NCBI GenBank assembly: GCA_964474455.1
Contig: CAYYSU010000039.1
Coordinates: 1-23,795, forward strand
DNA: 23,795 nucleotides
Source of the DNA: BM520 sp964474455
GTDB taxonomy: Bacteria; Bacteroidota; Bacteroidia; Bacteroidales; BM520
Direction of reading: 5' to 3'
Shown here one piece after another: positions 8,837-16,178 of the stretch (its first letter is position 1; each line of letters opens with the position of its first letter). Position numbers and translations under genes: made by a program. Below the pieces are notes generated by a model. That model searched no databases and had not been told where the DNA came from. It worked only from the letters and a program-made list of their open reading frames with translations.

Positions 8837-10180
8837 ATGAACAAAGCTAACTGTCGCAGAGCACTGGTTGTTATAACTACATTTTTCTTTTCCTTTACGG
8901 GATGGAGTCAAAGCATTTCTGAGGTACAGCAACACGAAAAGATGCAATGGTTCAAGGATGCCAAATTAGGTATCTTCATCCATTGGGGCATATATGCTGT
9001 TGACGGCATCTCCGAGTCCTGGAGTTTCCACAACCACTATATCTCACATGAAGATTATATGAAACAGCTGGATGGATTCACGGCTGAAAATTACAAACCA
9101 AAAGATTGGGTACAGCTCATACAGGAGAGTGGAGCTCAATATACTGTTATAACCTCAAAACATCATGATGGCGTAGCATTATGGGATTCCCAGGAGGATC
9201 ACTACACCATAAAGAAAGATACTCCTGCCAGGAAGGATGTCCTCACGCCGTTTGTAAAAGCACTGCGCAAAAAGGATATCAAGGTGGGGCTTTACTATTC
9301 CCTTATCGACTGGTCATACCCTGATTATCCGGGTTTTTTACGCGATGAGCCAAGATATACAGACGATACAGTGCGATGGAACAGATTTTTACATTTTAAC
9401 ATGAACCAGCTTAAAGAGATTACCACACAATACACACCGGATCTTTACTGGTTTGATGGCGACTGGGAGCACAGCGCTGAGGAGTGGCGGGCAAAAGATA
9501 TTCGTCAATACATCCTCAATCATAATCCCAATGCCATCATAAACTCGCGGCTGCAAGGCTACGGAGACTACGCCACTCCTGAGCAGGGGCTTCCGGTAAC
9601 GCGGCCCAAAGACAAATATTGGGAGCTATGCATGACCATGAACGACTCATGGGGTTTTCAGCACAACGACCTCAACTACAAGTCGGCAAATCAAATCATA
9701 CGCATCTTCGTCGATTGCATAGGAATGGGCGGTAATCTGTTATTGGACATTGGTCCTAAGGCTGATGGATCGATCCCTGAAGAACAGGAGAAGATATTGA
9801 AGGAGCTTGGCCGCTGGACTAAGAAGCACAAAGAAGCGATCTTCGAAACTGATGCAGGAATTCCGCTGGAGCATTTCTACGGGCGCACTACCCTTTCCAA
9901 AGACAAAACCATGCTCTATCTGTTTGTGGAAGGAAATCCAAATGGCCCCCTGGCGCTGAGAGGGATCAAGAACAAGATACATCGCATGTATGTGGTGGGT
10001 AACGGAACAATGCTGAACTTCGATATCAAAGGAAAACAATACTGGAGCGAGGTGCCGGGCATCTGTTATATCGATGTACCAAAGCACACCCTGGATTCGC
10101 AGGTCACTGTGATAGCGGTACTGCTTGAGGGGAAAATAAAATTATACCGTGAAGACGGACAGGTAATAGAATCTAATTAA
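8837..10180 (+). CDS. GH29 alpha-L-fucosidase, secreted
   Basis: The 447-aa protein has an N-terminal signal peptide (core VVITTFFFSFTG, cut near WSQ, about residue 25) and the GH29 (beta/alpha)8 barrel. Diagnostic motifs are KLGIFIHWGIYAV, SKHHDGVALWDS, DLYWFDGDWEH and MTMNDSWGF. Asp207 in WFDGD is the expected catalytic nucleophile; Glu263 in KYWELCMT is a candidate acid/base. GH29 enzymes are retaining exo-fucosidases that remove alpha-linked L-fucose from glycans such as core- or antenna-fucosylated N-glycans. With no sorting domain, it should be periplasmic or envelope-associated, downstream of SusCD import. It follows the PNGase-like gene on the same strand, separated by the minus-strand CYTH gene, so it needs its own promoter; no clean -7 box was found between 8716 and 8836. 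The GH29 assignment is firm; linkage specificity is not readable. Confidence 0.93.
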   Translation: MNKANCRRALVVITTFFFSFTGWSQSISEVQQHEKMQWFKDAKLGIFIHWGIYAVDGISESWSFHNHYISHEDYMKQLDGFTAENYKPKDWVQLIQESGAQYTVITSKHHDGVALWDSQEDHYTIKKDTPARKDVLTPFVKALRKKDIKVGLYYSLIDWSYPDYPGFLRDEPRYTDDTVRWNRFLHFNMNQLKEITTQYTPDLYWFDGDWEHSAEEWRAKDIRQYILNHNPNAIINSRLQGYGDYATPEQGLPVTRPKDKYWELCMTMNDSWGFQHNDLNYKSANQIIRIFVDCIGMGGNLLLDIGPKADGSIPEEQEKILKELGRWTKKHKEAIFETDAGIPLEHFYGRTTLSKDKTMLYLFVEGNPNGPLALRGIKNKIHRMYVVGNGTMLNFDIKGKQYWSEVPGICYIDVPKHTLDSQVTVIAVLLEGKIKLYREDGQVIESN

Positions 10181-10204
10181 TAAAAAAACGTGGCTTTTGG
10201 GCTC

Positions 10205-11284
10205 TTAGTTACCATTTTTTATCTTTTTATCAATATATTTCGAATTCATTATTCTAATGATTCCCATATAATCTAACTTAAACTCAATTAAGTCTCCCAC
10301 CTTATAATTCTTTTTATTTTCGTCAAGATCAATAACTATCATATCTGAACTTGCGCCTGCAATTCTTAAGCTTTTATCCACCAATTCAATATGATCCGTT
10401 TCAACATCAAGCAAGCCTAAATCAATAATCGCCCGGTACGATGTTTCGCCAATGTCGGATTGGTTAAACTCATAACTATCTCCCTCAACATTTGTCCCCA
10501 TCTCTCCACTGGGAACAAGTGGTTTTTCAATTAATTCAATAATCTCAGAATACAAACTAAACACCTGAGAGTGCATTTTTTTAAACTTTACATTATTATA
10601 AACATCTGTTCCGAGAAACAGTGTTTCACCAACGCGAAAATGGTTAATGCCTTTTGGTAAAAGATTTTGGAAGATTAACGGTATTGTTACAGAGGAGCCA
10701 CCTGAAACATAAGGAATTTGTTTATTGAATTTCGCCTCTATCAACTGCTCATACAAGCTAAGTTGGATTAGTTTGTCGTGATTTGGCAGTACACCATACA
10801 AACAAGAGAGGTTGGTGCCAATACCTATAACCTTAATATTTTCTAATTTAAAAACACTCTCGTAAAAGTCGATAAAATCTTCGCCCAAAACACCCTCCCG
10901 AAGCTCTCCCAGCTCTATCATTATCATGATTTTATGGGTTTTATTTTGCCTTTTAGCCTCTTTCGATAACAGCTTTATAGTCTCGAACTCCGTATTCATG
11001 CTGATATCCGCATATTTTACAATACTTGATATCGAACGTTTTGCCGGTGGTTTAATATAAATAGTTTCTATTTTAGGATTTAATGATTTAATCATTTTCA
11101 GATTAGAAACACGGGAGTCGCAAATTTGATTGATATCAAACTTCAATAATTCTGTTAAAAATATCTTGTTACCACTTAACAGTTTTGATACTACAGACCA
11201 TTCGATACCATTTTTTATAAACAGGGTATTCAAAAAGTTAAAATTCGACTCTAATTTTTTAATATCTAATGTTACAAATGCCAT
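10205..11284 (-). CDS. Alanine/ornithine racemase family PLP-dependent enzyme (Orr-like)
   Basis: This 359-aa protein is a fold-type III PLP enzyme with an alanine-racemase-type N-terminal barrel. Lys34 in VVSKLLSG is the expected Schiff-base lysine. The stretches ADISMNTEFETIK and IMIMIELGELREGVL closely resemble clostridial ornithine racemase (Orr), and VSGGSSVTIP, FRVGETLFLG and AGASSDMIVID are also typical of that family. Orr interconverts L- and D-ornithine; relatives act on other amino acids, so ornithine is a family-level prediction. It is the last gene of a minus-strand operon, starting two bases after the alanine racemase stop codon, which implies coupled translation. Base composition is markedly AT-rich. 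Its 3' end converges on the fucosidase gene with a gap of 24 bases and no obvious terminator. Confidence 0.83.
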   Translation of the reverse strand: MAFVTLDIKKLESNFNFLNTLFIKNGIEWSVVSKLLSGNKIFLTELLKFDINQICDSRVSNLKMIKSLNPKIETIYIKPPAKRSISSIVKYADISMNTEFETIKLLSKEAKRQNKTHKIMIMIELGELREGVLGEDFIDFYESVFKLENIKVIGIGTNLSCLYGVLPNHDKLIQLSLYEQLIEAKFNKQIPYVSGGSSVTIPLIFQNLLPKGINHFRVGETLFLGTDVYNNVKFKKMHSQVFSLYSEIIELIEKPLVPSGEMGTNVEGDSYEFNQSDIGETSYRAIIDLGLLDVETDHIELVDKSLRIAGASSDMIVIDLDENKKNYKVGDLIEFKLDYMGIIRIMNSKYIDKKIKNGN

Positions 11285-11286
11285 AA

Positions 11287-12444
11287 TTATTTTTTTTCAA
11301 TTATTTCTCGCTTTATTAATCCTGATAAATGCGCTAAGACTTCGTAATTAAGCTCGTCGCTTATATCACCAAATCCACTTACTTTTATCTCCAGGTCATC
11401 TTGTTTGCCAATAATGACAACCTCATCGCCCACTTTTGCATCGGTAATATACGAAATATCAGCAATAATCATATTCATATTTACAACACCGATTACACTG
11501 CATCGTTGACCATTGATAAGAACACGGCCTTTATTACTCAACGCCCGACTATAGCCCGATGCATATCCCACAGGTATTAGTGCCGTTTTAACATTTTTCT
11601 GTGCCAGATACGAAATCCCATAGCTGATAAACTCGCCGCATTTAACCTCTTTTATAGACATAATTTGGCTTTTCCAACTAAGAATTCGCTCCAACGGGTC
11701 TGCTTTATTTGCTCTGTTATTAACATACTGGATAAATACTTCGGTGCTGGACCAAAAACCGTAAAGCATAATACCTATTCGTACGAGATCCATTCGCGCT
11801 TTGGGGTAAATAAACGAAGCTGCAGAATTTGAAACATGTTTATATTTTGGGATGATATCATTTGACTCCAGAACAGCTACTAATTTATGATACTTCTTTA
11901 ACTGCTTCTGTATCCTCAGATGATTTGAAATGCTTTCAGCACCAGCCAAATGGGTGCAAAAACCCACTACATTAACATACGCGGCATTATCTTTAATAAT
12001 AGAAATAGCCCTATTCAGTTCATCCAAATTCAATCCCGAGCGATTCATTCCTGTTTCTGCTTCAATATGAATATTAGCTTTAATATTCAACTCTTTAGCA
12101 AAAGTGATTGCTGATTGAAGGCGCTCTATATTAAAAACAAAAAACTCAATCCTTTTTTTAATTACATCGACAATATTTTCATCGGAAACCCAACCCATTA
12201 TCATTATAGTTCGTGGTTCTGAAAGGGAGTTATAAACCCTTATGGCCTCGCTATAGCTAAAAACAGAAAAATGATTTATTCCGTGTTTTTCAAAAAGAGG
12301 AACTATTTGCTCGATTCCGTGCCCATAAGCATTTGCCTTAACAACTGCCGATATAAGCACTTTACTGCCCATTTTCTTCTTTAAAAAAGCAACGTTTTTT
12401 TGCAATGAATTTTCATCAAGGATTATTACTGAACTATCTGTCAT
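11287..12444 (-). CDS. alr: Alanine racemase
   Basis: This PLP racemase is 385 aa from the chosen start. Lys36 in VVKANAYGHG is the PLP-binding lysine, and ISYGISY (Tyr275 in SYG) is the catalytic tyrosine region. IEAETGMNRSGL, FCTHLAGAE, VSNSAASF and RIGIMLYG are standard Alr blocks, and the C-terminal beta domain holds IPVGYASGYSRAL. It interconverts L- and D-alanine, normally for peptidoglycan. The usual CMD motif of the C-terminal domain reads NMN here (GVVNMNM). The frame extends upstream to 12474, which would overlap the M20 gene by 29 bases and add 11 residues; the ATG at 12444, one base after the M20 stop, gives a conventional N-terminus. Its place between an M20 amidohydrolase and an Orr-like racemase suggests a dedicated metabolic role, perhaps besides a housekeeping Alr elsewhere in the genome. 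Confidence 0.88.
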   Translation of the reverse strand: MTDSSVIILDENSLQKNVAFLKKKMGSKVLISAVVKANAYGHGIEQIVPLFEKHGINHFSVFSYSEAIRVYNSLSEPRTIMIMGWVSDENIVDVIKKRIEFFVFNIERLQSAITFAKELNIKANIHIEAETGMNRSGLNLDELNRAISIIKDNAAYVNVVGFCTHLAGAESISNHLRIQKQLKKYHKLVAVLESNDIIPKYKHVSNSAASFIYPKARMDLVRIGIMLYGFWSSTEVFIQYVNNRANKADPLERILSWKSQIMSIKEVKCGEFISYGISYLAQKNVKTALIPVGYASGYSRALSNKGRVLINGQRCSVIGVVNMNMIIADISYITDAKVGDEVVIIGKQDDLEIKVSGFGDISDELNYEVLAHLSGLIKREIIEKK

Positions 12445-12445
12445 T

Positions 12446-13576
12446 TTATAAATTAATTTTTTTATAAATACCATAAAACATGTTTATCCCGCTTTCGATT
12501 ATTTCATCCGGAAAATCGTAGTCAGGATTATGGAGTGGAGGTTGTGAAATCCCTGAGCCCAGACCAAAAAGACAAGATTTGTACTGTTGAGAATAATAAC
12601 CAAAATCTTCCGACCATTTAAATGGGTTTTCAATGGTTTCTACTTCCAGATTATTTTGTCGTGCCGATTCTTTAACATACCCCATGCACTCATTATCATT
12701 AACCGTGGCAGGAAATTCTTCGGAATAGGAGATCTTGTATTCTAGTTTTTCATTTTGTGATATCTTCCTTATTATCTCTTCAGAATAAGAAGTTAATAAC
12801 TCCATATCTTCATTTTTATACGAGCGCAGCGTGATTCCTATTTCAGCATATCCCGGCGATGTTCCAAAAGACATTTCTCCCATTCGGATATGAATAATGG
12901 TAAGCAAAACTAACTCCTGAAATAATAAAGGGTTTTCTGCTAAAGAATTTAACTCTTTAATTATCAACGATATGGCATTTGCCGGACTGATTCCATTTTC
13001 CGGTTCTGCAGCATGAGATGTTTTACCAAAAAGCTTAATGGTCATCCCCCTGGAAGCAGCCGAGAAACTGCCACTCTTTAGCACAATATTATGTCTCTTT
13101 ACCCCCGGAACATTATGTAGCGCAAAGATATATTCGGGATAAAGATTTATAAATGCGGGATTTTCAACCACATCTCTGGCACCTTGTTCCACCTCTTCGG
13201 CAGGTTGAAAAAGCAGCACAACTTTTCCATATTCGGGCGGCTGATTTGCTATTCTTTGAGCTAACCCGGCTAAAACAGACATATGACCATCGTGACCGCA
13301 AACATGCGAGACATTTTTATTTACAGAGGCATAGTCCAATGAAGATATTTCCTGTATGGGCAGAGCATCCAATTCAGCTCTAAAAACAACAGTTTTCCCC
13401 GGAGCCTTTCCGCTAAAAACGAACGCCTTCCCTGTTTTACCCAAATTAATTATTTCATCCGGCATAAAAGGATTCATAAAATTCAAAATCCGCTCTGAAG
13501 TTTTGAATTCATTATTTGAAACTTCAGGATATTGATGAAGCTGATGCCTCAACTCAATAATCTTTTTTATCATCAC
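12446..13576 (-). CDS. M20-family amidohydrolase (N-acyl-amino-acid deacylase-like)
   Basis: The 376-aa protein belongs to the M20D metallopeptidase/aminoacylase group. LRHQLHQYPEVS near the N-terminus, HVCGHDGHM with metal-binding His/Asp, LFQPAEEVEQGA with the catalytic Glu pair, a FALHNVPG histidine, the dimerization-domain SHAAEPENGISP and a C-terminal HNPDYDFPD are all present. Relatives remove acyl groups from N-acyl amino acids (hippurate, indole-acetyl amino acids, N-acetyl-diaminopimelate). No signal peptide is visible, so it is cytoplasmic. It is the first gene of the operon and its stop lies one base before the alr start, so it may supply amino acids to the two racemases. The substrate is unknown. 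Start: ATGATG at 13576 after a GAGTAGAG-like purine stretch; the second ATG is equally possible. Confidence 0.85.
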   Translation of the reverse strand: MMIKKIIELRHQLHQYPEVSNNEFKTSERILNFMNPFMPDEIINLGKTGKAFVFSGKAPGKTVVFRAELDALPIQEISSLDYASVNKNVSHVCGHDGHMSVLAGLAQRIANQPPEYGKVVLLFQPAEEVEQGARDVVENPAFINLYPEYIFALHNVPGVKRHNIVLKSGSFSAASRGMTIKLFGKTSHAAEPENGISPANAISLIIKELNSLAENPLLFQELVLLTIIHIRMGEMSFGTSPGYAEIGITLRSYKNEDMELLTSYSEEIIRKISQNEKLEYKISYSEEFPATVNDNECMGYVKESARQNNLEVETIENPFKWSEDFGYYSQQYKSCLFGLGSGISQPPLHNPDYDFPDEIIESGINMFYGIYKKINL

Positions 13577-13822
13577 TCTACTCTTTTTTGAATGAAGTAT
13601 CTAAAATGGAGAAACCGCTCCAGAAAATTATTACAGAATAAAAAAAATAAAAAATACATTTTTTAATATTAGTATGTAAAAACCATCCTTCTCATAAAAA
13701 CAGTTTTTTTCCTGAGTTAGTTCATAATTCATAAGACGACATTATAAGTATTTTTTTTAAGAAGTGCAACTCTAAAATATTCCGCTAACGAATATACATG
13801 ACTGTAATGAAAATACAGAGCT
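13577..13822. other. AT-rich divergent intergenic region
   Basis: The interval separates the minus-strand M20 operon from the plus-strand reductase side. It is very AT-rich with several A/T runs. A near-consensus TAATTTTC (minus strand, about 13625-13632) may be the operon's -7 box. CTGTA/TACAG (13802-13806 and 13814-13818) can form a five-pair hairpin just before the ATG at 13823. Nothing else is recognised. Confidence 0.3.
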
Positions 13823-14002
13823 ATGTTTACACCACGATTAATACTTTATTCTTCTTTTACATTCACCAGGCTTATCAGTCGTAAGGAGCTGAGTCGAAGT
13901 CAAAGCCATAAAGAATCTGCCAATGTGCCGAGATTCTATAAAACACTAATTCTCAGCATTATTTTTATCGTTATAATTGTTTTAATAAAACTAATAGGGT
14001 AA
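13823..14002 (+). CDS. Possible 59-aa single-span membrane peptide
   Basis: An open frame of 59 codons begins at the ATG at 13823; an in-frame TGA at 13808 prevents an earlier start. The first 40 residues are polar and basic (RLISRKELSRSQSHKES), and residues 39-59 form one hydrophobic segment (FYKTLILSIIFIVIIVLIKL), giving a tail-anchored layout. It ends 42 bases before the FAD-dependent reductase and could share its transcript. I recognise no family. No clear promoter or ribosome binding site is seen, so it may be chance; AT-rich DNA easily encodes hydrophobic runs. Confidence 0.3.
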   Translation: MFTPRLILYSSFTFTRLISRKELSRSQSHKESANVPRFYKTLILSIIFIVIIVLIKLIG

Positions 14003-14044
14003 ATTAGCGCCTCGATTTTATCACTAAAACATAATATTTTTACT

Positions 14045-15406
14045 ATGGAGAAAACTAATGTATTAATTATTGGAGGCGGTGCATCCGGACTTCAAGCCGC
14101 TATAAGCGCAAAATCAAACTATCCTGACAAATCAGTAGTTGTTATAAGAAAAGAAGATAAGGTACTTGTACCTTGTGGGATTCCATATATTTTTGGTTCG
14201 TTGCACACCAGCGACAAAAATATTTTACCGGACAAAATGTTGACGAATATCGGAGTCGAAATAAAGATTGGAGAGGTTACCGATGTGGACATAAAGGGCA
14301 ATGTTTGCACGCTGGCAAATGGCCATAAGATATACTTTGAGAAATTGATTTTTGCAACCGGTTCAATTCCTACACGCCCAAAATGGCTCAAGGGTGGTGA
14401 CTTGGAAAACGTATTTATTATTCCAAAAAACAAACAATATCTCGATGAGATGCTCACCAAACTGAAACCCTTAAAAAAGGTTATCACCATTGGGGCAGGA
14501 TTTATTGGTGTTGAGATGTCTGACGAAATGACTAAGGCCGGATGGGATGTTACACTGGTAGAGATTGAGCCTTCCATACTAAGCAGGGCTTTTGATAAAG
14601 AATTTGGCGATAAAGCCGAGGATTTACTAAAGTCGCGCGGTGTAAAAGTTATTACAAACAAAGGCGTAAAGGAGATTATCGGCAAAGATGGCAAGGTTTC
14701 AAAGGTAATACTAGCCACAGGCGAAGAACTTGAGGCTGATGCAGTTATACTCTCCATGGGATATGTTCCCAATACTAAACTGGCAGAAAAATCAGGTATC
14801 GAATTAAATAAATACGGTTTTATAAAAACATGCGAATACATGCGTGTTGATAATTGCTCCGAAGATATCTTTGCTGTTGGAGATTGCGCAGAAAAAAGAG
14901 ACTTTTTAACCAGAAAGTTAAATACCACAATGCTTGCTTCAACAGCATGTGCCGAAGCCAGGGTTGCAGGTATGAGCTTATATGAGTTAAGTCCGTGTAA
15001 AGCCTTTAACGGAACAATCGCAATTTATGATACAGCCATTGGAGATACTGCGTTTGGCACTGCCGGTGTTATTGAATCAAGGGCTATAGAAGAGAACTTT
15101 AGCGTTGTTATTGGAAGCTTTACAGGAATGGATAAGCACCCCGGAACACTGGAAGGAATGCACGAACAGACCGTTAAATTAATTGTAGCTGCCGATTGCG
15201 GTATGATTATAGGCGGCGAAGTTTACGGTGGTTACAGTGTTGGAGAATTAACAAACGCTATTGGCTTCTTAATCCAAAGCCATACAAATATTAAAGCGTT
15301 GCTAACTGCACAAATTGGCACACACCCATTGTTAACAGGCTCACCCGCCGCGTACCCGCTAATTAAAGCAGCAGAAATTATTGCAAAAAAACTGAAAAAC
15401 AGATAA
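14045..15406 (+). CDS. FAD-dependent pyridine nucleotide-disulfide oxidoreductase, CoA-disulfide/persulfide reductase-like
   Basis: The 453-aa enzyme has an N-terminal FAD-binding motif (IIGGGASGLQAA, residues 8-19), a second dinucleotide site TIGAGFIGVEMSDEM for NAD(P)H, and AVGDCAE, the second FAD contact. Cys44 in VPCGIPYI sits at the redox cysteine of single-cysteine members of the NADH oxidase/CoA-disulfide reductase/NADH-dependent persulfide reductase (Npsr) branch. The C-terminal dimerization domain (about 330-453) is complete, with no fused rhodanese domain. Such enzymes reduce CoA disulfide, CoA persulfide/polysulfide or oxygen, and the exact substrate is not readable. Neighbouring DsrE- and BFD-type genes on the opposite strand favour a sulfur role. 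No clean -7 box was found before the start. A shared hairpin terminator follows at 15421-15464. Confidence 0.82.
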   Translation: MEKTNVLIIGGGASGLQAAISAKSNYPDKSVVVIRKEDKVLVPCGIPYIFGSLHTSDKNILPDKMLTNIGVEIKIGEVTDVDIKGNVCTLANGHKIYFEKLIFATGSIPTRPKWLKGGDLENVFIIPKNKQYLDEMLTKLKPLKKVITIGAGFIGVEMSDEMTKAGWDVTLVEIEPSILSRAFDKEFGDKAEDLLKSRGVKVITNKGVKEIIGKDGKVSKVILATGEELEADAVILSMGYVPNTKLAEKSGIELNKYGFIKTCEYMRVDNCSEDIFAVGDCAEKRDFLTRKLNTTMLASTACAEARVAGMSLYELSPCKAFNGTIAIYDTAIGDTAFGTAGVIESRAIEENFSVVIGSFTGMDKHPGTLEGMHEQTVKLIVAADCGMIIGGEVYGGYSVGELTNAIGFLIQSHTNIKALLTAQIGTHPLLTGSPAAYPLIKAAEIIAKKLKNR

Positions 15407-15420
15407 AAAAAACAACACAA

Positions 15421-15464
15421 AAAAATGCTCGCGTGAATGTGATTATCTACACGAGCATTTTTTG
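15421..15464. terminator. Bidirectional intrinsic terminator
   Basis: AATGCTCG (15424-15431) pairs with CGAGCATT (15452-15459), with additional GTG/CAC pairing inside after a bulged base. An A-run precedes it and a T-run follows, so it can act on both strands. It separates the converging reductase and BFD/DsrE transcripts. Confidence 0.8.
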
Positions 15465-15520
15465 TTTTTACTAGTCAGCACAATGGGTACACCGACGGTA
15501 GATTATGGCTTAAGCCATTA

Positions 15521-15700
15521 CTAGCCATTAATTTCATCAAGTATTTCCTGAATATCGTCCTGACATTGCCCACATACTGTTCCGGCTTCTGTCTCGTCGC
15601 CAACTTCTTCAACAGTCGTCAGTTTTTTTTCTTTAATGGCTTTTACTATTGTACTTTTATAAACCTCTGAGCATGTACAAATTAATTTGTCTTCTTCCAT
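15521..15700 (-). CDS. BFD-like [2Fe-2S]-binding small protein
   Basis: This 59-aa protein is a lone BFD-type domain. Cys8 and Cys10 (CTC) near the N-terminus and Cys43 and Cys46 (CGQC) form the C-x-C...C-x2-C ligand set of bacterioferritin-associated ferredoxin-like [2Fe-2S] domains, with the intervening VKAIKEKKLTTVEEV matching the helical pattern. BFD domains act as small electron carriers, alone or fused to flavin oxidoreductases and NifU/NirB-like proteins. It starts 21 bases after the DsrE-like stop and is probably cotranscribed with it. It could pass electrons to or from the FAD-dependent reductase encoded opposite it. Start and stop (ATG at 15700, TAG at 15521) were read directly. Confidence 0.8.
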   Translation of the reverse strand: MEEDKLICTCSEVYKSTIVKAIKEKKLTTVEEVGDETEAGTVCGQCQDDIQEILDEING

Positions 15701-15721
15701 AATTATAAATTTTAAGTTAAT

Positions 15722-16042
15722 TTAAAAGGTGATTATTTTATCTGCCCATATTACCATATCTAAACAATCGTTCATCGTTGATATAGGGCAGGTTGTATCA
15801 TTCTCTTTCTTTCTGGATTTCAAGCAAGTTCCACATGCCAGAATTACTCCTCCTTCGTCTTCAAATAGATCCCATTGCTCAGAAACATTATACTTTTCAT
15901 GGGTTAATCCTTCACATTCCACGGCTTCACCCATCAAAAAAATCCGGGTTTCATATCCTCTTTTTTTTGCCGTAACAGCAAATCTAAATGCATTCCATGC
16001 TTTTTCAACTTCTTTTGTTTCTAAGATAATTCCAATTTTCAT
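15722..16042 (-). CDS. DsrE-family sulfur-relay-like protein
   Basis: The 106-aa protein shows the DsrE/DsrF-like fold pattern. It begins MKIGIILETKEVEKAWNAFR, then has an alpha/beta core with RIFLMGEAVEC and VILACGTC. Cys70 and Cys73 form a CxxC where related proteins carry their persulfide-accepting cysteine; another cysteine pair lies later (TCPISTMNDC). DsrE-like proteins carry sulfane sulfur between enzymes or act as subunits in sulfur oxidation or tRNA thiolation. It is cytoplasmic, with no signal peptide. It leads a two-gene operon with the BFD-like protein, facing the CoA-disulfide/persulfide-reductase-like gene, which supports a persulfide-handling module. A TACTTTTA box at 16086-16093 (minus) could be its promoter. 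Confidence 0.78.
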   Translation of the reverse strand: MKIGIILETKEVEKAWNAFRFAVTAKKRGYETRIFLMGEAVECEGLTHEKYNVSEQWDLFEDEGGVILACGTCLKSRKKENDTTCPISTMNDCLDMVIWADKIITF

Positions 16043-16178
16043 GTTTTGTATTCTTTGCTAAAAATTAATATCACGAAATTTGCTATAAAAGTACAACAAA
16101 AAAAACTAATAAACAAGAAGTTTAAAGGCCAACAGTAAGTATTAAAATGGTAAATCGTCAATACTATATCTAAGATAC

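Noticed and set aside
8716..8844. Upstream extension of the CYTH gene that would overlap the fucosidase start
   Set aside because: The CYTH domain begins at the ATG at 8715, the extra 43 residues have no family similarity, and a consensus -7 box lies inside the extension.
10181..10204. Terminator between the fucosidase and Orr-like genes
   Set aside because: No inverted repeat of useful length was found in the GGCTTTTGGGCTC stretch; the two GGC-containing parts are direct, not inverted.
12445..12474. Longer alanine racemase start overlapping the M20 gene
   Set aside because: The added residues are not part of the Alr fold, and the ATG at 12444 directly follows the M20 stop codon. The longer start is not strictly excluded.
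14119..14928. 269-codon minus-strand frame opposite the FAD-dependent reductase
   Set aside because: It is a mirror of a strongly recognisable coding frame; its translation is rich in Ser/Phe and has no recognisable motif.
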